Below, in pieces: positions 36,051-45,302 of a stretch of 64,000 nucleotides of DNA. The position numbers and the translations under genes are program-made. The notes under the pieces were generated by a model. The model was not told the origin of the DNA and searched no databases. It saw only the letters and a list, made by a program, of their open reading frames with translations. Position 1 is the stretch's first letter, and every line of letters starts with the position of its first letter. The DNA is from Cytobacillus sp. NJ13 (GTDB lineage: Bacteria; Bacillota; Bacilli; Bacillales; Cytobacillaceae). The stretch is taken from the NCBI GenBank assembly GCA_030348385.1, contig JAUCFP010000006.1:868001-932000 (forward strand), given 5' to 3'.

Positions 36051-36369
36051 AAGAAAATTGCTCCTTCCTATGAAATAATTCTGTCTCGAATATTTTTTAC
36101 CGAATATAGGATAAATTTATAGTTTATCTAAAAGCTTACGAGGCATTTTTTGGCGCGTATCACAGATTCTCCTTCCTTCGTTAAGAAATATCATAATTTC
36201 AGTTTATGAGCGGTTTGAATGAATGGATACGGCATAAACAGAAAACAAGCATAAACCCAGTGATGAAGACCATTTTTATTAACTCTTTCCTGCCGACACT
36301 AAAAACATCAGAAAACATATATTTATAAAGAGCTCTTTAATATGAACCGATTAAGAAGGAGTGAAAAAG
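36051..36369. other. Divergent intergenic region before the first GT2 gene
   Basis: About 320 bp with no gene. GCATAAACAG near 36233 and GCATAAACCC near 36250 are close to the sigma-K -10 pattern but incomplete. A clear AAGGAG site ends the region. Confidence 0.4.
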
Positions 36370-37335
36370 ATGGGAAAAAATACAAGGGAAAAAGGGAGGA
36401 AAATTTTCTCAATTAGCATGGTAAAAAATGAAGCGGATATTATTGAATCATTTGTCAGGTATCATCAGCATATTTTCGATGGGATGGTATTTTTGGATAA
36501 TATGAGTTCTGACAGAACCCCTGAAATCCTAGAAAAATTAAGGGAGGAAGGGCTTCCAATTTATATTTCATATGACGTTGATCATGAGTATGCTCAGCGA
36601 AAAAAGACAACACAATTAATGCGGAGCACTTTTCAGCAATTCCATCCGGATATCATTCTCCCTCTCGATGCAGATGAGTTTTTGGTTTCAACTAATAATA
36701 CTGATCATCCCCGTGACATCCTGAACAAAATTAATTTAGAGCAGCTTCACCATATTATGTGGAGGACATATGTTTTGAATGAAGGTGAAAATAAAAATGA
36801 GCTGTTCATTCCAAAAAGGATTACTTATGCTCGAAAAGATAACCATGAAAATCGCCATAAAGTAGTGGTTCCATATTTATTCGCTAATAACTTTAGAGGT
36901 ACTCTTACGACGGGGAATCATAACTTTCTAATAGGACGAAAAAAAGAAAAAGTAAAGGTAAACATGATAGAAGAGTTGAAACTCGCTCATTTTCCTATTC
37001 GTTCTTTAGAACAATTCAAATCGAAAATGCTTATCGCATGGATCAATAGATTAGCAAGAAAAGATGCAAATGAATTATATTTAAAAAGGTTTGTTCAAGC
37101 TATTAAGGAAGGCAGAAGTAAGTCGGAGCATGACTTAATCCAATTAGCCAAACATTTCCCATTCAGAACGGATATAGAAAATGTAAAAATTGTTAATCAA
37201 CCTATAGATCTATCTCTCTGTAAATCCATTAATCTCAAATATACAAATGCAATTGAAGTGGATTCTTTTCTTAACCTTCTAGAAAACAGTGAAGAATTGG
37301 CCAAGAATTTTGCATTGTTAAAGCGCAATAAGTAG
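36370..37335 (+). CDS. Family 2-type glycosyltransferase, tandem copy A
   Basis: I take ATG 36370, eight bases after AAGGAG, giving 321 residues. The N-terminal FSISMVKNEADIIESFVRYH, FLDNMSSDRTPEIL and LPLDADEFLVS (metal-binding D-x-D) mark a GT-A fold glycosyltransferase of the Glyco_tranf_2_4 type. A second motif NEADI-to-HHIMWRTYVLNE follows. No membrane segment is present, so it acts in the cytoplasm. A paralogue lies 280 bp downstream. The donor may be UDP-GlcA, UDP-Xyl or dTDP-Rha, all made nearby; which one is unknown. Confidence 0.87.
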   Translation: MGKNTREKGRKIFSISMVKNEADIIESFVRYHQHIFDGMVFLDNMSSDRTPEILEKLREEGLPIYISYDVDHEYAQRKKTTQLMRSTFQQFHPDIILPLDADEFLVSTNNTDHPRDILNKINLEQLHHIMWRTYVLNEGENKNELFIPKRITYARKDNHENRHKVVVPYLFANNFRGTLTTGNHNFLIGRKKEKVKVNMIEELKLAHFPIRSLEQFKSKMLIAWINRLARKDANELYLKRFVQAIKEGRSKSEHDLIQLAKHFPFRTDIENVKIVNQPIDLSLCKSINLKYTNAIEVDSFLNLLENSEELAKNFALLKRNK

Positions 37336-37617
37336 AAAATATCCTATAGTTTGGCATAGAAAAAGCGTCAAAAATGTACACTTTATGCTTGGGAGTCCTC
37401 AAAAAAGAAATCGCGATTTAATAACAAAAAATCTATTCGATAACTGAGATCTGAATAAAGAAATCGGAAAACTCTCCGTATACCTATAAACCATATTCAG
37501 CCAGCATGGAAGGGGCTGTTTGCTTGTTTAATAAAGGGCCGAAAAAGTACATGATCTGCGGTACTCCATGGATATATCTTTAATAATTAAAAATAAAAAA
37601 GGAAAAGGTGGTTCATA

Positions 37618-38583
37618 GTGCTGGAATCTGGAAGAACAGAGAGGAAAATTTTCTCCGTTAGCATGGTGAAAAATGAGGCGGATATTATTGAATCTTTCGT
37701 CAGGTATCATCAGCATATTTTCGATGGGATGGTGTTTTTGGATAATATGAGTTCTGACAGAACTCCTGAAATTCTTGAAAAGCTTAAGGAGGAAGGTCTT
37801 CCAATCTTTATTTCTTACGACACTGATCATGAATTCGCTCAGGGCAAAAAAACAACACAATTAATGTTGAACACATTTGAACAGTTTCAGCCCGATATTA
37901 TCCTTCCCCTCGATGCAGATGAGTTTTTAGTTTCCAATGATCACCTGGAACATCCCTGTGACGTTCTAAACAAGATTGATTTAAATCAGCTGCATCATAT
38001 AGCTTGGAGAACGTACGTTTTGAATGAGTATGATAATAGGAACGAGTTGTTTATTCCCAAAAGGATTACCTATGCAAGAGCAGATTATCATGAGACCAAT
38101 CATAAAGTTGTTGTAACAGCTAATTTTGCAAAAAAATATCCTGGAACTCTTTCAGAGGGCAATCATAAATACCGAATAAATCGCGGAAAAAAGAAAGTAA
38201 AGAAAAATTTTTTAAAAGAATTGAAGATTGCTCATTTTCCTATTCGCTCATTAGAGCAATTCAAGTCGAAATTGCTTGTTACCTGGATCAATAGATTATC
38301 AAGACAAAAAATTGAGAACTTATATTTTTTAGAGAGGTTTGTTCAAATTATTAAGGATAGCAGAAGCAGGACAGAGGAGGACTTAATTCAATTAGTGAGA
38401 GATTACCATTGCGAAACAGAATTGAAAGATATAACCCTTGTTCATAAACCTTTAGATTTATCATTTTGTAAGCCTCTTAAACTTAAATATACGAAAGAAA
38501 ATGAAGTAGATGCACTTCTTAACTTGCTGGAAAATTGTGAAGAAATGGCAAAGGAGTTTTTTAAGTTAAAAAGGGAATATTAG
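37618..38583 (+). CDS. Family 2-type glycosyltransferase, tandem copy B
   Basis: A 321-residue paralogue of copy A. The first 60 residues are almost the same (MVKNEADIIESFVRYHQHIF and the D-N-M-S-S-D-R-T-P segment), with the same LPLDADEFLVS metal site, while the C-terminal third is clearly diverged (LYFLERFVQIIKDSRSR against LYLKRFVQAIKEGRSK). This suggests duplication followed by change in acceptor preference. The start is GTG 37618 after AAAGGTGG. A perfect terminator follows. Confidence 0.87.
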   Translation: MLESGRTERKIFSVSMVKNEADIIESFVRYHQHIFDGMVFLDNMSSDRTPEILEKLKEEGLPIFISYDTDHEFAQGKKTTQLMLNTFEQFQPDIILPLDADEFLVSNDHLEHPCDVLNKIDLNQLHHIAWRTYVLNEYDNRNELFIPKRITYARADYHETNHKVVVTANFAKKYPGTLSEGNHKYRINRGKKKVKKNFLKELKIAHFPIRSLEQFKSKLLVTWINRLSRQKIENLYFLERFVQIIKDSRSRTEEDLIQLVRDYHCETELKDITLVHKPLDLSFCKPLKLKYTKENEVDALLNLLENCEEMAKEFFKLKREY

Positions 38584-38608
38584 TTTAACCCTTTTCCTTC
38601 AAATCATT

Positions 38609-38640
38609 GAAAAAAGCGTACAAATAGCGTACGCTTTTTT
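38609..38640. terminator. Bidirectional terminator between convergent genes
   Basis: AAAAAGCGTAC and GTACGCTTTTTT form an 11-bp stem with A and T runs on both sides, so it works for the GT2 gene and for the minus-strand methyltransferase. Confidence 0.92.
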
Positions 38641-38669
38641 ATAATGATATATTATTTTTTTTGGGGATG

Positions 38670-39410
38670 TTACTGTTTTTTTTTTTTATTATTTTTTTCC
38701 TTTAATCGTTTTTGGAGCTTTTTAACTTTCTTTTTTAACAAATCTACTTGACTTGCCTTCCATTCAAACATAACTGGATGAACAATTGAATGTAGAGAAT
38801 GGTTATTCTTTTGTTCTGTTAAGAGTTTTGGATAGTTGTGCAAAATATCTTCTCTTACAAACAACAGTGTATTTTGAACATAATAACCTGCAATATCTTT
38901 ATTATTCCATATCTTGTATCTAATGCAATCGATAACCTCATACCCGTGATTTTTAAAGCGATCTATCCAATATGGCGGCCACTGCTCGTTGATATGGTTT
39001 AACCCTCCCTGTAAGGGGACAGCGGCTGAAAATAATATAATTTGCCCCAAATTCACTAAAGATTGTACAAAGATATCCGCACATTTTTCCGGCAGATGCT
39101 CTGCAACCTCCAAGGTAATAACCAGGTCAAATTTTTTATTTATATCAACATAATTTTCCAAATTAAACGGAAGAAAATCCCTTTCCGAAATCCTTAATTG
39201 GCTGCGATCGATATAGTCACCATCTATTCCTAATATTTCCTTAACACCATTATCTTTGAATACTGATAGCCAGTTCCCAGTTCCGCATCCAACATCTACT
39301 ACAGAAGTTGGGTTTATTAAATCCATAACAATTGGTACTATTTGCTCAGCAGATTTTTGTGCTCCATTTTCGATTTCTTCAAAAAATTTGTGTGTATACA
39401 CCAACATCAC
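38670..39410 (-). CDS. SAM-dependent methyltransferase
   Basis: A 246-residue class I methyltransferase: VVDVGCGTGNWLSVF (SAM-binding motif I), ILGIDGDYID (acidic loop) and DLVITLEVAEHLPE (motif with the E-H-L typical of small-molecule and sugar O-methyltransferases). The last 30 residues are a lysine-rich predicted coiled coil (KKKVKKLQKRLKEKN) that could bind a partner or an acidic polymer. It is last in a four-gene minus-strand run with three glycosyltransferases, so sugar methylation is likely. Confidence 0.87.
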   Translation of the reverse strand: MMLVYTHKFFEEIENGAQKSAEQIVPIVMDLINPTSVVDVGCGTGNWLSVFKDNGVKEILGIDGDYIDRSQLRISERDFLPFNLENYVDINKKFDLVITLEVAEHLPEKCADIFVQSLVNLGQIILFSAAVPLQGGLNHINEQWPPYWIDRFKNHGYEVIDCIRYKIWNNKDIAGYYVQNTLLFVREDILHNYPKLLTEQKNNHSLHSIVHPVMFEWKASQVDLLKKKVKKLQKRLKEKNNKKKKQ

Positions 39411-39441
39411 TTCTTTCTTAAATTTTTTCTTGATTTATAAT

Positions 39442-40437
39442 TTATAAAAACTTGGAGACAAGTATTTCTTCCTGAAAACAGTCATTTAATTTATCATTTG
39501 ATAAGGAAAATGGATTTAAAGATAAATTGAGTTGAGAATGATGGAGATATGTTTTGCGTGTTATGTGTTTGATCCTGTCGCCGTTTTCAAAGAAGGCGTA
39601 ACTCCATGGTTCAGCTGACAGGTGGTACACACTCGAAATCTTTAACTCTTCTAAATAATCCCCATATAAAGTTCGGACTACTTCATTGTTGGAATTTTCT
39701 ACAGCTTCTTTAAGGGATGTAAGAAGTTGGGAGAAGTGGAAAAAACGCAGTGGAAGATTATTTATTGTGTATTGTTTATCTTGGTCTTTGTAAACTTTTC
39801 GCTCGTCGAAATTCCAAAAAGAAACATTGTATCCAGGATGTGTTAAAATGTATGCGTTATAGTAGGTTGGGACGAGTTTTAACCACCCTTGATCAACAAA
39901 TATAAATCGGTCCCAGTCCATGTAACAATGCCATTCTACTTTATCAGCCCACCAATTAATAAAGTTTTCAGCTTCATCTGATCTTTTGATTCCCAAAAAT
40001 CCCGCATTAAAGATCCCAAATTGTAAGTACTCATCTTTTGGCTTTTTGATGCAGTGTGGCGTTAATACAATTGGGTACATGTCCAAAATAGGCTGAACTT
40101 CAATTATAGAGCTGTAAAGCCTTGTATCTGAATCAATATAAATAAAGTAATTTTCTTGCACCTCATTTTTATATACATATCTCATTAATTCACTTTTTAA
40201 TGCCCAGGAAGCTTCAGAAGCGGTATATTTAAAAATATAGTGATCAAAATTCGGAATTCCTAAATCCTTAGCAAGTAATATTTCATCAAATACCTGTATA
40301 TTCTTAACTTCAGGCTGCATTTCACTTTCAATCAAACAGATGATAACTTTTGAGTCAGGATGGAATTCTTTTATTGATTTAGCCATTATCTCCGTTCTGT
40401 GAAGATAATTTAAAGTTGATACACTAATGAAAATCAC
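39442..40437 (-). CDS. GT-A glycosyltransferase, paralogue 1
   Basis: 331 residues. It begins IFISVSTLNYLHRTEIMAKS, a strand-helix start used by GT-A enzymes, then AWALKSELMRYVY and FIYIDSDTRLY with a D-S-D metal site. It shares these blocks with the next two upstream genes, which are its paralogues. No membrane segment. The GTG start follows a G-rich ribosome binding site. Role inferred: adds a residue to the spore/surface glycan. Confidence 0.82.
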   Translation of the reverse strand: MIFISVSTLNYLHRTEIMAKSIKEFHPDSKVIICLIESEMQPEVKNIQVFDEILLAKDLGIPNFDHYIFKYTASEASWALKSELMRYVYKNEVQENYFIYIDSDTRLYSSIIEVQPILDMYPIVLTPHCIKKPKDEYLQFGIFNAGFLGIKRSDEAENFINWWADKVEWHCYMDWDRFIFVDQGWLKLVPTYYNAYILTHPGYNVSFWNFDERKVYKDQDKQYTINNLPLRFFHFSQLLTSLKEAVENSNNEVVRTLYGDYLEELKISSVYHLSAEPWSYAFFENGDRIKHITRKTYLHHSQLNLSLNPFSLSNDKLNDCFQEEILVSKFL

Positions 40438-40513
40438 TGATTAATCCCCCCCCTTTTTTTTCCAGTTTCCCAACATAATTTTATATTTTTTGTTGGTAGC
40501 GGTTTTATTCGAT

Positions 40514-41482
40514 TTAAGATACAGTGAGTTTTTCGTTTGATAAAGTGAAAGGATTTGCCTGTTTTTGAAATCGGGTATCAGTTAAATAATTCCTTCTGGA
40601 TATTTTTTTTATTTTGCTGCCATCTGTGAAAAAATCATAACTCCAGGGTTTTTTAGAAAGAGGGAACAATTTGGCCTGCATTAATTCTTCGGTATATTCC
40701 AAATATAAATCTAAAAGAATTTTGTTCTTTTCTTTCTCCACAGCTTCTTTAAGAATAGCAGAATGCTGGGAGTGGTGGAAAAATCGGAGAGGATAATTAT
40801 CGTTTATTGTATATTCTTTCAAATTTGATAAACTTAATTTTCTTTCATGTAAATTCCAAAATGCAATATTGTACCCTGGGTGTCTTAGTATATAAGTTTC
40901 AAAGTAGGTGGGAACGAGTTTTAACCATCCTTGATCATCATAAAGACGAAGACTCCGATCTCTATAACAGTAACGTGTAACTCTTTTAGCCCACCAGTCA
41001 ATAAATTTTTTTGCTTCACGGCTCCTGCTTATGCCTATAAATCCAGCATTGAAAATTCCATTATATAAATAAACTCCTCTGGGCCCCTTCTGTATATCAT
41101 GTGGAGTAAGAACAATCGGATATTTCTTTAATTTTGCCTGAACTTCAGTTAAAGGGCTATAGAGCATAATATCTGAATCAAGATATATAATTTGGTCATG
41201 CTTTTTTTCATTTACTAACAAATACATTAAAACCTGACTTTTAAGTGCCCAAGCAGCCTCAGCTGCATCATATTTAAATATATATTTATCAAAATCAGCA
41301 ATTCCTAAATCTTTAGCAAGTATTATTTCATCAAAGAATGGAACACTTTGTGCATCTGGATGCATTTCTTTTTCCACTAAACAAACGATTACCTTAGCAT
41401 CAGGGTGTTGTTCTTTTACTGACTTTGCCAAAACTTCTGCTTTGTACAAATAATTTAAAGAAGAAACGGTTGCAATGATCAA
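40514..41482 (-). CDS. GT-A glycosyltransferase, paralogue 2
   Basis: 322 residues, clearly paralogous to the previous gene (TVSSLNYLYKAEVLAKSVKE, AWALKSQVLMYLL, IIYLDSDIMLYSP with a D-S-D motif, and NIAFWNLHERKL). The start is TTG with GGAGG upstream. The pair share the F-W-N-x-x-E-R-K block late in the catalytic domain, which probably forms the donor pocket. Both end in an F-x-L-S-N-x-K-L segment. Confidence 0.82.
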   Translation of the reverse strand: MIIATVSSLNYLYKAEVLAKSVKEQHPDAKVIVCLVEKEMHPDAQSVPFFDEIILAKDLGIADFDKYIFKYDAAEAAWALKSQVLMYLLVNEKKHDQIIYLDSDIMLYSPLTEVQAKLKKYPIVLTPHDIQKGPRGVYLYNGIFNAGFIGISRSREAKKFIDWWAKRVTRYCYRDRSLRLYDDQGWLKLVPTYFETYILRHPGYNIAFWNLHERKLSLSNLKEYTINDNYPLRFFHHSQHSAILKEAVEKEKNKILLDLYLEYTEELMQAKLFPLSKKPWSYDFFTDGSKIKKISRRNYLTDTRFQKQANPFTLSNEKLTVS

Positions 41483-41527
41483 AGTCTTTTTCCTCCAAAC
41501 ATTGAATGGTATTAATCAATAGGGACT

Positions 41528-42367
41528 TTAGCTTTTTATTGAATCTAACCTTTTTTTGTAATTTTCCTGAAGTAAATTAACTATATTATCATTCAGTGTC
41601 CAGTGTAATGATCCTTTTAAGTCGGCGAAGTTCAAGGATTTAATTGGATTTCCTTTTATGCCCCAGCTTCCACCATCTATTTTTTCAATTTTCCGTTCAC
41701 TTTCATGTAAATTCCAAACAGCAAGATGATAGGAAGGATGTTTAAAAAAATAAATATTAAAGAGTCCAATCATTAAACAAAGCCATCTTTCATCAATAAA
41801 CAAACCTTCTACTGATCCTCGTTTGTTTTTATTTACGTCTTTCTTAATAAGCCGATGAAATTTCTTTATAAATTGGGTGGATTCTTCCGTTCTTTTGAAA
41901 GCGAGGAATCCCCCATTAATATTACCGTTCTTTAAAAGATCGAACTCATTTAAAATACCGCTCTCAGAGGGAGATGTCAGACAATATGTTGAATATATGA
42001 TAGAATGCCGTTCTAAAGTTGATAATAGTTCGCTAAAGGGGGCAAAAATCTTAGTAAAACAATCAAGATAGATAAAAACATCCTCATTGGTAAATTGGTT
42101 GAATAGATAGTTAAGAAAAGGCGCTTTGAGAGCACGAGATCTATCTATAATTGAGTAAAATTCGCTTAAATTTTTTAAAAGGCCACTTCCAAAATCATTT
42201 TCAGATACTACATGATCAATATGGCGGTAACGTTTTGCAGCCCCCGGTATTTCTTTGCTTGTTAAACATAACACCATTTTTGCCTCGGGATGGTGCTTCT
42301 TTATTGATTTGGCTAATATTAATGCTGCCGCTAATTGATTGGGCTGTGCAATTGTACAAAATATCAA
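41528..42367 (-). CDS. GT-A-like glycosyltransferase, paralogue 3, with a changed metal motif
   Basis: 279 residues, shorter than its two paralogues. It keeps the start pattern (CTIAQPNQLAAALILAKSIK) and the LAVWNLHESERKIEK block, but the metal motif reads FIYLDCFTKIF: D-C-F in place of D-S-D. Loss of the second aspartate would weaken metal binding, so it may be inactive, metal-independent or use another residue. It is the first gene of the four-gene run and starts at TTG after AAGGAG. Confidence 0.75.
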   Translation of the reverse strand: MIFCTIAQPNQLAAALILAKSIKKHHPEAKMVLCLTSKEIPGAAKRYRHIDHVVSENDFGSGLLKNLSEFYSIIDRSRALKAPFLNYLFNQFTNEDVFIYLDCFTKIFAPFSELLSTLERHSIIYSTYCLTSPSESGILNEFDLLKNGNINGGFLAFKRTEESTQFIKKFHRLIKKDVNKNKRGSVEGLFIDERWLCLMIGLFNIYFFKHPSYHLAVWNLHESERKIEKIDGGSWGIKGNPIKSLNFADLKGSLHWTLNDNIVNLLQENYKKRLDSIKS

Positions 42368-42606
42368 CCTGCTTCACTCCTTAAAATTTCTGAAAACCCA
42401 TCCTCATTAATCCCGTTTTATATAAATATGTTTGTAAGTGAGAGCGGACACTTACAATAGCCCAAAAAGACTATAAATTGTAATTTAATACAATTAGCGC
42501 ATAACTAATAATCAGCTTTTACCTAGTCCCTAACAATAGAGGCTTACATATTCTAAAAGGAGGAATGATTTTTTGGCTAACACTTTCCATGAGAGGGGAG
42601 AGAGGT

Positions 42607-44193
42607 ATGGAAAGGTTTCCTGCACTAAATTTACAGGAAGATTATATTGGTATAGCTGAAAGGGAAAAGGACCGTAAGAAGAATTGCTTCGAGTCCAATA
42701 TTCTATATAACTTTATAAAGTTTTTCGTTCCGAAACTGAAAAATAAAAAGACCCTAGAGATAGGATATACAAAGGCAGATCAAAATGAGTTATCTATCCA
42801 TGGAATGAAGAAGTATTCCGGATTAAATTACAGTGAAGTTGCTGAAGAGATTTGTTGTGAAGGACTTAAAGGTTTATTAATAAATTATGAATGGTGTGAA
42901 CCAGAAAATCTAAGCGAAGGGAAAACCTACGATGTCATCGCCCTAAATCAAATGATCGAATATATTCCAGTTTTTGAAATGGAAAAAATTTGGGGGGTAA
43001 TAAAAAATTTACTGTGCCAGGGCGGTTATATCGTATTAAAAACTATTTTATTTAACAATCCAAATACTTTAGAGGAATGCGAATCCCCAGACCAGATTCT
43101 AGATGAACGATGCCATAAGCAAACAATCGATACAATTTTAAGGACATGTCTGCAGCAGGGTTTTATTTTGGCAAGCTATAAAAACAATTGTTTTGGAATG
43201 GTTTTGAAGTCTGATCTTCATTTATTTGAGAAGGAAAAGCAAGAAATGTACCTCTCCTGCCATACAAAAATATTAAGTGAACATGGACTTGAGATGAAAG
43301 AAAACTATGAAGATGAAGAAATAGAAAAAGTTGTTCTTGGTGCGGGCCGGCTGCTTATCGGTTGTGTGACAGAAAATATTGAAAAATATAGAGATCAGAC
43401 ATTAAGATTAGTACAATCTGTTCGCTGGTTTGGCGGTCATATGGCAGGTGCTAATATTTTTGTATGCATTGTCGATAGGGCAGATCCGGAATTTGTTGAT
43501 AAACTGAAGAAATTAGGAGTATTTGTCCGGATTGTCAAACGGTTTAGTGAAGATCATCCCCAATCAAATAAATTGAGGCTGTTTGAACTGGATGAAATAG
43601 GTTTTTACGACACTGTTATGCTTATGGATTGTGATACAATTGTCGTCCAAGATCCGTATCCTTTCATAGATGGAGTGAACTTTCAGGCTGAATTTGCTGC
43701 AGGCCCAACTGTTCCGCACTATGTTTTTAAAAGTCTTTTTTCCCATTTCGGATTGAAGCTGCTTCCCCTTCATTACAGAACCGCAGTGACAAATACGCCA
43801 ACGATGTTATACTGCAATGCAGGCGTTTTGATATTCCCAAAGAAAATCCTTCAGGTTTTTTATCCAATATGGAAACAATATACTCATAATCTTATAGAAA
43901 AAAAATATTTATTAGGAAGGTATTTTAACTTTTGCGAGCAAGCATCACTCACACTAGCTTACGCTGCTCATCCGATTCCGTTTAGCAAACTGCCGATGGA
44001 AATGAATTTTCACCTCCTGGAAAGTAATCTTTCTAAAGTGAAAAACTGTGATCCAATTATCATTCACTATCATAACAACGTGGACGAGAAAGGATTAATT
44101 ATTGATAAAACATCCAGTTCTTTTGCGAGGAACAGAGTGCAATACTTTAATAGACGTCTTATTGAATATTGTAATAAGGAGGAACGATCATGA
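42607..44193 (+). CDS. Methyltransferase-like / glycosyltransferase fusion A
   Basis: I prefer ATG 42607 (528 residues) after a GGGGAGAGAGG stretch; an ATG at 42565 sits only one base after a GGAGG. Residues 20-200 have a methyltransferase-like pattern (YDVIALNQMIEYIPVFEME, then LCQGGYIVLKTIL), but the SAM-binding glycine loop is degraded. Residues 255-528 are a GT-A domain: RLLIGCVTENIEKYRDQTLR, VMLMDCDTIVVQDPYP (D-C-D) and VLIFPKKILQVF. It overlaps a sulfotransferase gene by four bases, so the two are probably translated together and modify the same glycan. Confidence 0.8.
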   Translation: MERFPALNLQEDYIGIAEREKDRKKNCFESNILYNFIKFFVPKLKNKKTLEIGYTKADQNELSIHGMKKYSGLNYSEVAEEICCEGLKGLLINYEWCEPENLSEGKTYDVIALNQMIEYIPVFEMEKIWGVIKNLLCQGGYIVLKTILFNNPNTLEECESPDQILDERCHKQTIDTILRTCLQQGFILASYKNNCFGMVLKSDLHLFEKEKQEMYLSCHTKILSEHGLEMKENYEDEEIEKVVLGAGRLLIGCVTENIEKYRDQTLRLVQSVRWFGGHMAGANIFVCIVDRADPEFVDKLKKLGVFVRIVKRFSEDHPQSNKLRLFELDEIGFYDTVMLMDCDTIVVQDPYPFIDGVNFQAEFAAGPTVPHYVFKSLFSHFGLKLLPLHYRTAVTNTPTMLYCNAGVLIFPKKILQVFYPIWKQYTHNLIEKKYLLGRYFNFCEQASLTLAYAAHPIPFSKLPMEMNFHLLESNLSKVKNCDPIIIHYHNNVDEKGLIIDKTSSSFARNRVQYFNRRLIEYCNKEERS

Positions 44194-45086
44194 CTATAAG
44201 AAATATTAAAAAGCCTGTTTTTTTAGTCGGATGTATGCGAAGCGGAACTACACTGTTCGCAGAGTTGTTAGGCACACATCCAAATATTATCCACTGTCCT
44301 TTTGAATTAAGAAGGGTATGGTCAAGGGAAGCAGGGGTTCCAATGGCAGCACCAAAAACATTTGACCACAAATGTCCCCATTTAACCGAAAAGGATGTCA
44401 AACCAGGACAGAGAGAAAGACTTTCAAAGGCATTTATAGATGAAATGAGGAAAAATAAGGGGAGTAAAAAACTGAAAAACTCTTTATTTCTTAACAAAAA
44501 TCCTCATCTGGGGAACAAAATGCCTTTTGTTAATGAATTGTTTCCAGATGCAAAATTCATATGGATTTACCGTGATATGCCGAGTGTAACGGCAAGCCTA
44601 AAAAAGATTTTAAACCGTAATGTGGTTCATTATTGGCCCCCAAAAAATGATCCAGATACTGTTCGCTGCTGGGAATGCTTTTTCACTGCTATCCCCAGTC
44701 ATATTGATCGAGAACGTTGTTTCCCTGGCGGTGATGTAAGATATCTAGCAGAATACTGGTATGAAACAAACAAAGCAATTTCAGAATTTGCAAATTCCAT
44801 TTCTTCTGATCGTATTTTCATCATTAAAGAAGAGGACTTAGTCTCACAGCCGGAGAAAATCCTCTCAAACTGTCTTAATTTCCTTGGTTTGCCTGCAATT
44901 CTTCCGAAATCCTTATTAAATAAGATAAATCCAGATCGCAATGAATTATGGAGTACTCGATTGAATAAAAACGAAATTAATAGGTTGTTAAATTTCGTTC
45001 TGAAAAATGGTGAGAGTCTGAATACGATTTTCCCTGAAGACGATCTCTTCAAAAAGTATAAACAGCAACTTTCTAACAACCTTTGA
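44190..45086 (+). CDS. Sulfotransferase, PAPS-dependent
   Basis: 298 residues. The 5'-phosphosulfate loop is FLVGCMRSGTTLFAELLGTH and the 3'-phosphate region is FIWIYRDMPSVTASLKK; an RYLAEYWYETNKAISEF helix and IIKEEDLVSQP complete the Sulfotransfer_1/3-type fold. It would transfer sulfate from PAPS to a hydroxyl or amine of a glycan. The start overlaps the fusion glycosyltransferase gene. No signal peptide, so it is cytoplasmic, unlike Golgi relatives. Confidence 0.88.
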   Translation: MTIRNIKKPVFLVGCMRSGTTLFAELLGTHPNIIHCPFELRRVWSREAGVPMAAPKTFDHKCPHLTEKDVKPGQRERLSKAFIDEMRKNKGSKKLKNSLFLNKNPHLGNKMPFVNELFPDAKFIWIYRDMPSVTASLKKILNRNVVHYWPPKNDPDTVRCWECFFTAIPSHIDRERCFPGGDVRYLAEYWYETNKAISEFANSISSDRIFIIKEEDLVSQPEKILSNCLNFLGLPAILPKSLLNKINPDRNELWSTRLNKNEINRLLNFVLKNGESLNTIFPEDDLFKKYKQQLSNNL

Positions 45087-45111
45087 ACATAAAAAAAAAT
45101 AATGGAGCTGG

Positions 45112-45138
45112 AAAAAAAGAGGGCTAGACCCTCTTTTT
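45112..45138 (+). terminator. Terminator after the sulfotransferase gene
   Basis: AAAAAGAGGG/CCCTCTTTTT, a 10-bp perfect stem with a 5-base loop, symmetrical for both strands. Confidence 0.9.
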
Positions 45139-45216
45139 AGTATGTAAAAATTTTGTTTGATATTATTAAGAATTAGATATGGATAGAGAAAATGAAATAA
45201 AAATTTCTAAAAATAA

Positions 45217-45256
45217 TGTGGATAAGCCTTGTGTCAATAACACTCGGTTATCCACT
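45217..45256. repeat. Inverted DnaA-box-like pair forming a hairpin
   Basis: TGTGGATAA at 45217-45225 is a perfect DnaA box in reverse orientation (TTATCCACA), and TTATCCACT at 45248-45256 has one mismatch. Together they form an 8-bp stem with an inner GTGT/ACAC stem. It lies between convergent sulfotransferase genes. Chance occurrence is possible. Confidence 0.4.
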
Positions 45257-45302
45257 TAATTGAGTAAATAAAATATCAATTTTTTTTATTTTTTTATCTA
45301 AT

